Part shown: positions 60,430 through 64,000 of the stretch, piece by piece
How the letters are laid out: every line of letters starts with the position of its first letter
Position numbering within the stretch: the first letter of the stretch is position 1
Source of the DNA: JAVBNO01 sp031551485
GTDB lineage: Bacteria > Bacillota > Clostridia > Oscillospirales > Ruminococcaceae
DNA: 64,000 nucleotides
NCBI GenBank assembly: GCA_031551485.1
Contig: JAVBNO010000027.1
Span: forward strand, 1 to 64,000
Direction of reading: 5' to 3'
Translations under genes and position numbers: made by a program
The notes under the pieces: model-generated
The model's input: only the letters and a program-made list of their open reading frames with translations
The model's database searches: none
Told to the model about the DNA's origin: nothing

Positions 60430-63400
60430 TCAATCCCATTCCCGCATTTGGTCGAGCAATTTGTGGATGCTCTGCGACTTTTCTTTGTTTTTGCTGAGCT
60501 CCCGATTAATGGCAATGGCAAAAAGGATGGCGGCAATGATCAGAAGATAGACCCACCAGGCAAGGCTGCCCCAAAATTCGCGGCTATGGTACAACGAGCA
60601 CAGAATCAGTGTGACGACCCCAAAGATAAAGTAATAGCGTTTGCGCAAAATGAAGCCGAAGCAAACCGCCAAAAGGGACAATGTACTGATGATGACGGCA
60701 TCGGTAAAATAACCGGTAATAATGGCGTCCAATGCCAGTACCAAAAAGAGCACGCACATGACGCACAAATTGATGATGCGAAACGCTTTTGCTTTGTTCC
60801 AAACCCATATGCCCAGCAAAATGGAAAGCGGCAGCAAGGGCAAAAGGGTTAACTCGGTTTCGATGATGGAGGGAACGGACAACCAGCGCATCAGCGTGTA
60901 CCAGCTGCCATACCCCAGCAGCGCTGCCACCGTCATCAAAATGCGGCCGATCAGCCCGGCCGGGGTACGCCGCCCGGCCAAAAATACAATGGCCGCCGCG
61001 GCCAAAAATGCCACAGGATAAAAAGGATAGGTATCGCAAAAAACAAAGGTGGCATACCGCGCCGCCTGTATAACAAAGCCCAGGGCGGCTACGCTCAGCC
61101 AGTCAAAAACCGGCAGTTTGACGCCGTATAGCGACGCCTGATCCTCCGGCGCAGCGGCATACAGCTTAGGATAAAATATTTGAGCCGCTGCTGTCAACAC
61201 CGCTGCCGCAACAAGTGCACTGACCACCGCCGTTGCGGGATACCCGGCCATTGCGGCAAGGCAGGCCGCCACATTGGGAAAGAGCAACAGCACAAACAAC
61301 AGCGGCACCGCTGTGCCCAAATCAAACCCGGTGCGACGCAGGGCCACGTAAAAAAGGCCCATGACAACCACAAGAAACAAAAGCTCCGGGAGGACAAGGG
61401 AAGGCGATGACTGCCATAAGGCCGCCAAAAAAGCCCCAAACGCAAAGAAGACGCCACTGGGAAACAACCGCTTCGCCCATTGGCCGCCCGCCCATATAAC
61501 GCCGGCCAATATGATAAAGGCAACCAGAGGCAAGGGTTGGCGCTCCCAGACCGCCCCAAGGGACAAACTGTGGGCCAGGGCCGAAAGCAAGCGAACCAAA
61601 CTGACGGCGCCGCCCAAAATCCAAGCGGAGACCAGCCATTCGCTGTATCGCCAGGGCCGCCGCAGTTCCACATAGCACAGACCGGCGGCAAAAGCCAGTG
61701 GGGCCCAAAAAACTGCCCAATGTCCACCGAAAATAAGCACCTGCAAAGCGCATACGCCGCCCCAAATCCGATAAGCCATGTCGGCGGGTCTGCTTTTTTC
61801 CCGGATGACCAGATAGAGCGCGACCACAATGAAAAGCAGTGTCATGGCAGCAAACCGGGGGTCAAACGCCCAGCCGCCCACTGCCTTTGCAAGGGCCGTA
61901 TCTCGAAGCAACAAGATCGCTCCCAAAGGCGCCGCCATGTGCAGTGCCCATTTTTCAGCGGTATGCCGGGAGGACACCGCCGAAAATGTGCTGATGGCAA
62001 GGGTACCAAGGCCGCAGCAAATGAGCGTGAAATCTTGTGGCCCGGGGCCGCTATCCATAACGGCCCAAAAGGCGGCCAGCAGCGTAAGCCAGCTGACTGC
62101 CAGCGAGGAAATTTTGGTTGGAAGAGTGAAAAGACCCAAGTGGTTACGGCGGGTGGCGACCCAATAGAGCGCCGCCAACACTACCCCCGCCAAAGCAAAA
62201 TGCACAAACCATGTGTAATAACCCGGCGAAACATAGAGTCGCAACAACCGGTAGCCCTGATAAAAAGAGGCGATCAACATCAGGCAGCTTAAAGCCGCCT
62301 CGATGCGCTGTTGCTGGCGGATGGCGCAAAACGCCAAAACCGCCATAATCACGACAGGGCACGCCAGCGCCAGTGCGTTCACGAATGCAGTGTCAAAACT
62401 TGCCAGCAAGTAGAAGACCAGCGCCACATAAGAAGCAATGCGGAATGTGCTGCGTCCAAAATGCACTGGGAACAGCATACCACCCAGGCAATAGCCCACC
62501 GTGAGAACGGCAAAAGAAACGGTAAAAGAAACGGCGGGGAAAATTTCACATACCCCAAAGGCCACGCCGAACAGATAAACGGCAAAACCGATCATATAGG
62601 CGCAGCCGGCTGACCCGCGGAATTGCCCGCTGTTTTTGTCCATCTCCCACAAGCCACACAGCGCCAATAAAACAGCCGCACCCACCATGGGCAACAGGAG
62701 CCACGGCCATTGGATGGTATCGCTGGTATATATACGTATAAAACCGATGACAGCACCGGCCACCAGCATCACATCGGCGACACGCAGGAAAGGCCAAAGC
62801 CTGTCTTTGTTCTTTGCCCGGTTTGCCAGCAGGCGGATAAGCAACAGCGCCAGCGCCGCTGCCGCCACATAAACGCCGCCGATATAAACCTGATCAAAAA
62901 AGAAGCCGTCCAATAGATACCACCAGGCAGGAAAGAGGGCAGCCACATATAGGGCAATGCGGCCGGCGCGTTTTTGTATGCCGGCAATTGCATTGGCATG
63001 GGCCAAAAGGGTGACAAGGGAAATAATAGCCAGCTCAAAGCACCAATTGCTGCCATCGTGCAGACGCAAAGCGCTCCATCCCATACCCAGCCACCCGGCG
63101 GCAATGGACAAATCACGGGCAGGGGTGCGTAATACGCCAAGATATTTTTCGCTGCGTTCCGCCGCAAAATAGATGGTCAAAAGCACAAGGGCCACAGCCG
63201 TAAAGCATATGGGCCCGCTGAAAATGCGGGAATCATAATATCGCTGCAACTGCACCATAGCGACGCCAAAAGCCATCAAACCAAAGAGGGCGCTTTGCTT
63301 TTGCTGACACCGGATGGCCAAGAGTAAAAATGCGATCATTAGGCCCGCGGCACAGGCGATGGAAAGCGCCTCCGGCGGGTACCAAAAGAGCATGAGAACA

Positions 63401-64000
63401 AAAAGGCCAAAGCCTGCACAGGCGCCATCCCGCAAATAAGTGGCGTAACCGCCGGCCAAGTTGGCGCCCAAAAAGACGATAAGGCAAAACAAAACAGTGA
63501 CAATAGCCGGCGCCACATATAGCTGATCCGGCAGCCAAACCGATGCTGCCTGCAACCCGGTTACCAGCGTGGTCACAACCAGCCCCAAACCATAAAACAC
63601 CCCAAACGCGGAGCGCACTTTTTCCCTTTTGCGATCGGGGCAAAAATAAGCAGACCCGGCAAAGGTGATTGTCAAGAGGCAAAAGGCAAGGGTCATCATC
63701 CAATCCGCTTGGCTGTGGCCCAATTCGACAAAGGCCGTGTTCCAACCGAACACACGTAAAAAAAGAATGGAGAAGATGGCCCAAATAAGCGTAACGTGGG
63801 AAAAGACAGAATAATAGCGCAGCAGCAGGCTCTCTTTGAGCTTGCCGGCCCGTTTTGATGAAATGACCCATCCCACAGCCATCCAACACAGGGCAAAAAC
63901 ACCGTGGGTAAGAGCAATGCCACTGTCCGGCACCGCCAGGGCGTCAATGACAAACAGCTGCGCGGTAAAACAAAACACATAGCCCAAAAGGGCCAAAAGG
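60430..64000 (-). CDS. Giant polytopic membrane protein, 5-prime end outside the window
   Basis: At least 1188 residues and open to the window edge, so the N-terminus is not seen. It consists almost entirely of hydrophobic helices (I estimate more than thirty) with short charged loops. The composition is rich in Ala, Leu, Trp, Tyr and Gly, and the architecture resembles large DUF2339/SCO7629-like multipass proteins. The C-terminal block SLYHSREFWGSLAWWVYLLI and a short Lys/Glu tail are distinctive. No transporter signature is recognised. It precedes the MBL-fold gene on the same strand. Function unknown. Confidence 0.75.
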   Translation of the reverse strand, partial: LLALLGYVFCFTAQLFVIDALAVPDSGIALTHGVFALCWMAVGWVISSKRAGKLKESLLLRYYSVFSHVTLIWAIFSILFLRVFGWNTAFVELGHSQADWMMTLAFCLLTITFAGSAYFCPDRKREKVRSAFGVFYGLGLVVTTLVTGLQAASVWLPDQLYVAPAIVTVLFCLIVFLGANLAGGYATYLRDGACAGFGLFVLMLFWYPPEALSIACAAGLMIAFLLLAIRCQQKQSALFGLMAFGVAMVQLQRYYDSRIFSGPICFTAVALVLLTIYFAAERSEKYLGVLRTPARDLSIAAGWLGMGWSALRLHDGSNWCFELAIISLVTLLAHANAIAGIQKRAGRIALYVAALFPAWWYLLDGFFFDQVYIGGVYVAAAALALLLIRLLANRAKNKDRLWPFLRVADVMLVAGAVIGFIRIYTSDTIQWPWLLLPMVGAAVLLALCGLWEMDKNSGQFRGSAGCAYMIGFAVYLFGVAFGVCEIFPAVSFTVSFAVLTVGYCLGGMLFPVHFGRSTFRIASYVALVFYLLASFDTAFVNALALACPVVIMAVLAFCAIRQQQRIEAALSCLMLIASFYQGYRLLRLYVSPGYYTWFVHFALAGVVLAALYWVATRRNHLGLFTLPTKISSLAVSWLTLLAAFWAVMDSGPGPQDFTLICCGLGTLAISTFSAVSSRHTAEKWALHMAAPLGAILLLRDTALAKAVGGWAFDPRFAAMTLLFIVVALYLVIREKSRPADMAYRIWGGVCALQVLIFGGHWAVFWAPLAFAAGLCYVELRRPWRYSEWLVSAWILGGAVSLVRLLSALAHSLSLGAVWERQPLPLVAFIILAGVIWAGGQWAKRLFPSGVFFAFGAFLAALWQSSPSLVLPELLFLVVVMGLFYVALRRTGFDLGTAVPLLFVLLLFPNVAACLAAMAGYPATAVVSALVAAAVLTAAAQIFYPKLYAAAPEDQASLYGVKLPVFDWLSVAALGFVIQAARYATFVFCDTYPFYPVAFLAAAAIVFLAGRRTPAGLIGRILMTVAALLGYGSWYTLMRWLSVPSIIETELTLLPLLPLSILLGIWVWNKAKAFRIINLCVMCVLFLVLALDAIITGYFTDAVIISTLSLLAVCFGFILRKRYYFIFGVVTLILCSLYHSREFWGSLAWWVYLLIIAAILFAIAINRELSKNKEKSQSIHKLLDQMREWD

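Overview
The window looks like a chromosomal segment of a low-to-mid GC (about 50 percent) Gram-positive anaerobe of the Bacillota, class Clostridia, probably close to Oscillospiraceae-type gut bacteria. The grounds are: an mraZ-led division and cell wall (dcw) cluster with a SpoVD-type PASTA penicillin-binding protein; a MurE with the DNPR signature of meso-diaminopimelate enzymes; the ylxM-ffh-rpsP-khpA-rimM-trmD order; many lipoproteins; strong AGGAGG ribosome binding sites; frequent TTG and GTG starts. No integrase, transposase, phage gene, rRNA or CRISPR array is visible. The taxonomic call is an inference from gene content only.

Layout. 0-4.8 kb: small accessory genes (lipoprotein, YjbR/MmcQ, LysE exporter with a divergent XRE-cupin regulator, DinB-like, ankyrin protein) and a tRNA-Ser(GGA). 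5-8.5 kb: a three-gene operon of VTC-type polyphosphate polymerase, DUF4956 membrane protein and CotH-type kinase. 8.5-20.6 kb: a surface block with a 1657-residue alpha-2-macroglobulin-like protein lacking the thioester motif, a transglutaminase-like lipoprotein, two related DUF4352-type lipoproteins around an MFS transporter, LemA and a DUF2207 membrane protein. 20.6-24.6 kb: an AT-rich leucine-rich-repeat gene, a 2-hydroxyacid dehydrogenase, a TspO homologue and a PfkB sugar kinase. 24.7-41.8 kb (minus strand): ppk1 and the dcw cluster, transcribed mraZ-rsmH-[repeat array]-ftsL-spoVD-murE-murF-mraY-ftsW-murG-murA-ftsQ-ftsZ, without murD, murC, murB or ftsA. 41.9-50.7 kb (minus): a coiled-coil protein, coaD, rsmD, uvrC, HPr, DUF554, trmD, rimM, khpA, rpsP, ffh, ylxM. 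50.8-51.8 kb: cysK. 51.9-57.6 kb (minus): feoA-feoB and a DtxR-family regulator, separated by a 3-kb AT-rich insert of three genes interleaved with four copies of a dispersed repeat. 57.8-64 kb (minus): a hypothetical protein, a stand-alone E2-like protein without the catalytic His, an MBL-fold hydrolase and a giant multipass membrane protein cut by the window edge.

Two structures are not explained by ordinary gene content. (1) A 290-bp array of five 20-bp repeats, mostly separated by strong hairpins, lies between rsmH and ftsL; its last copy opens a 36-codon reading frame with its own Shine-Dalgarno that stops four bases before ftsL. (2) The feoB-to-regulator insert has a cassette-like layout: each of three same-strand genes is followed by a copy of one repeat family, formally like an integron cassette array but with no integrase in view. 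How the parts work together: the dcw and translation/RNA clusters are housekeeping. Polyphosphate could be made by two unrelated enzymes (Ppk1 and the VTC-type protein). The DtxR-type regulator carries the Cys seen in iron-responsive members, which fits control of the nearby Feo iron importer.
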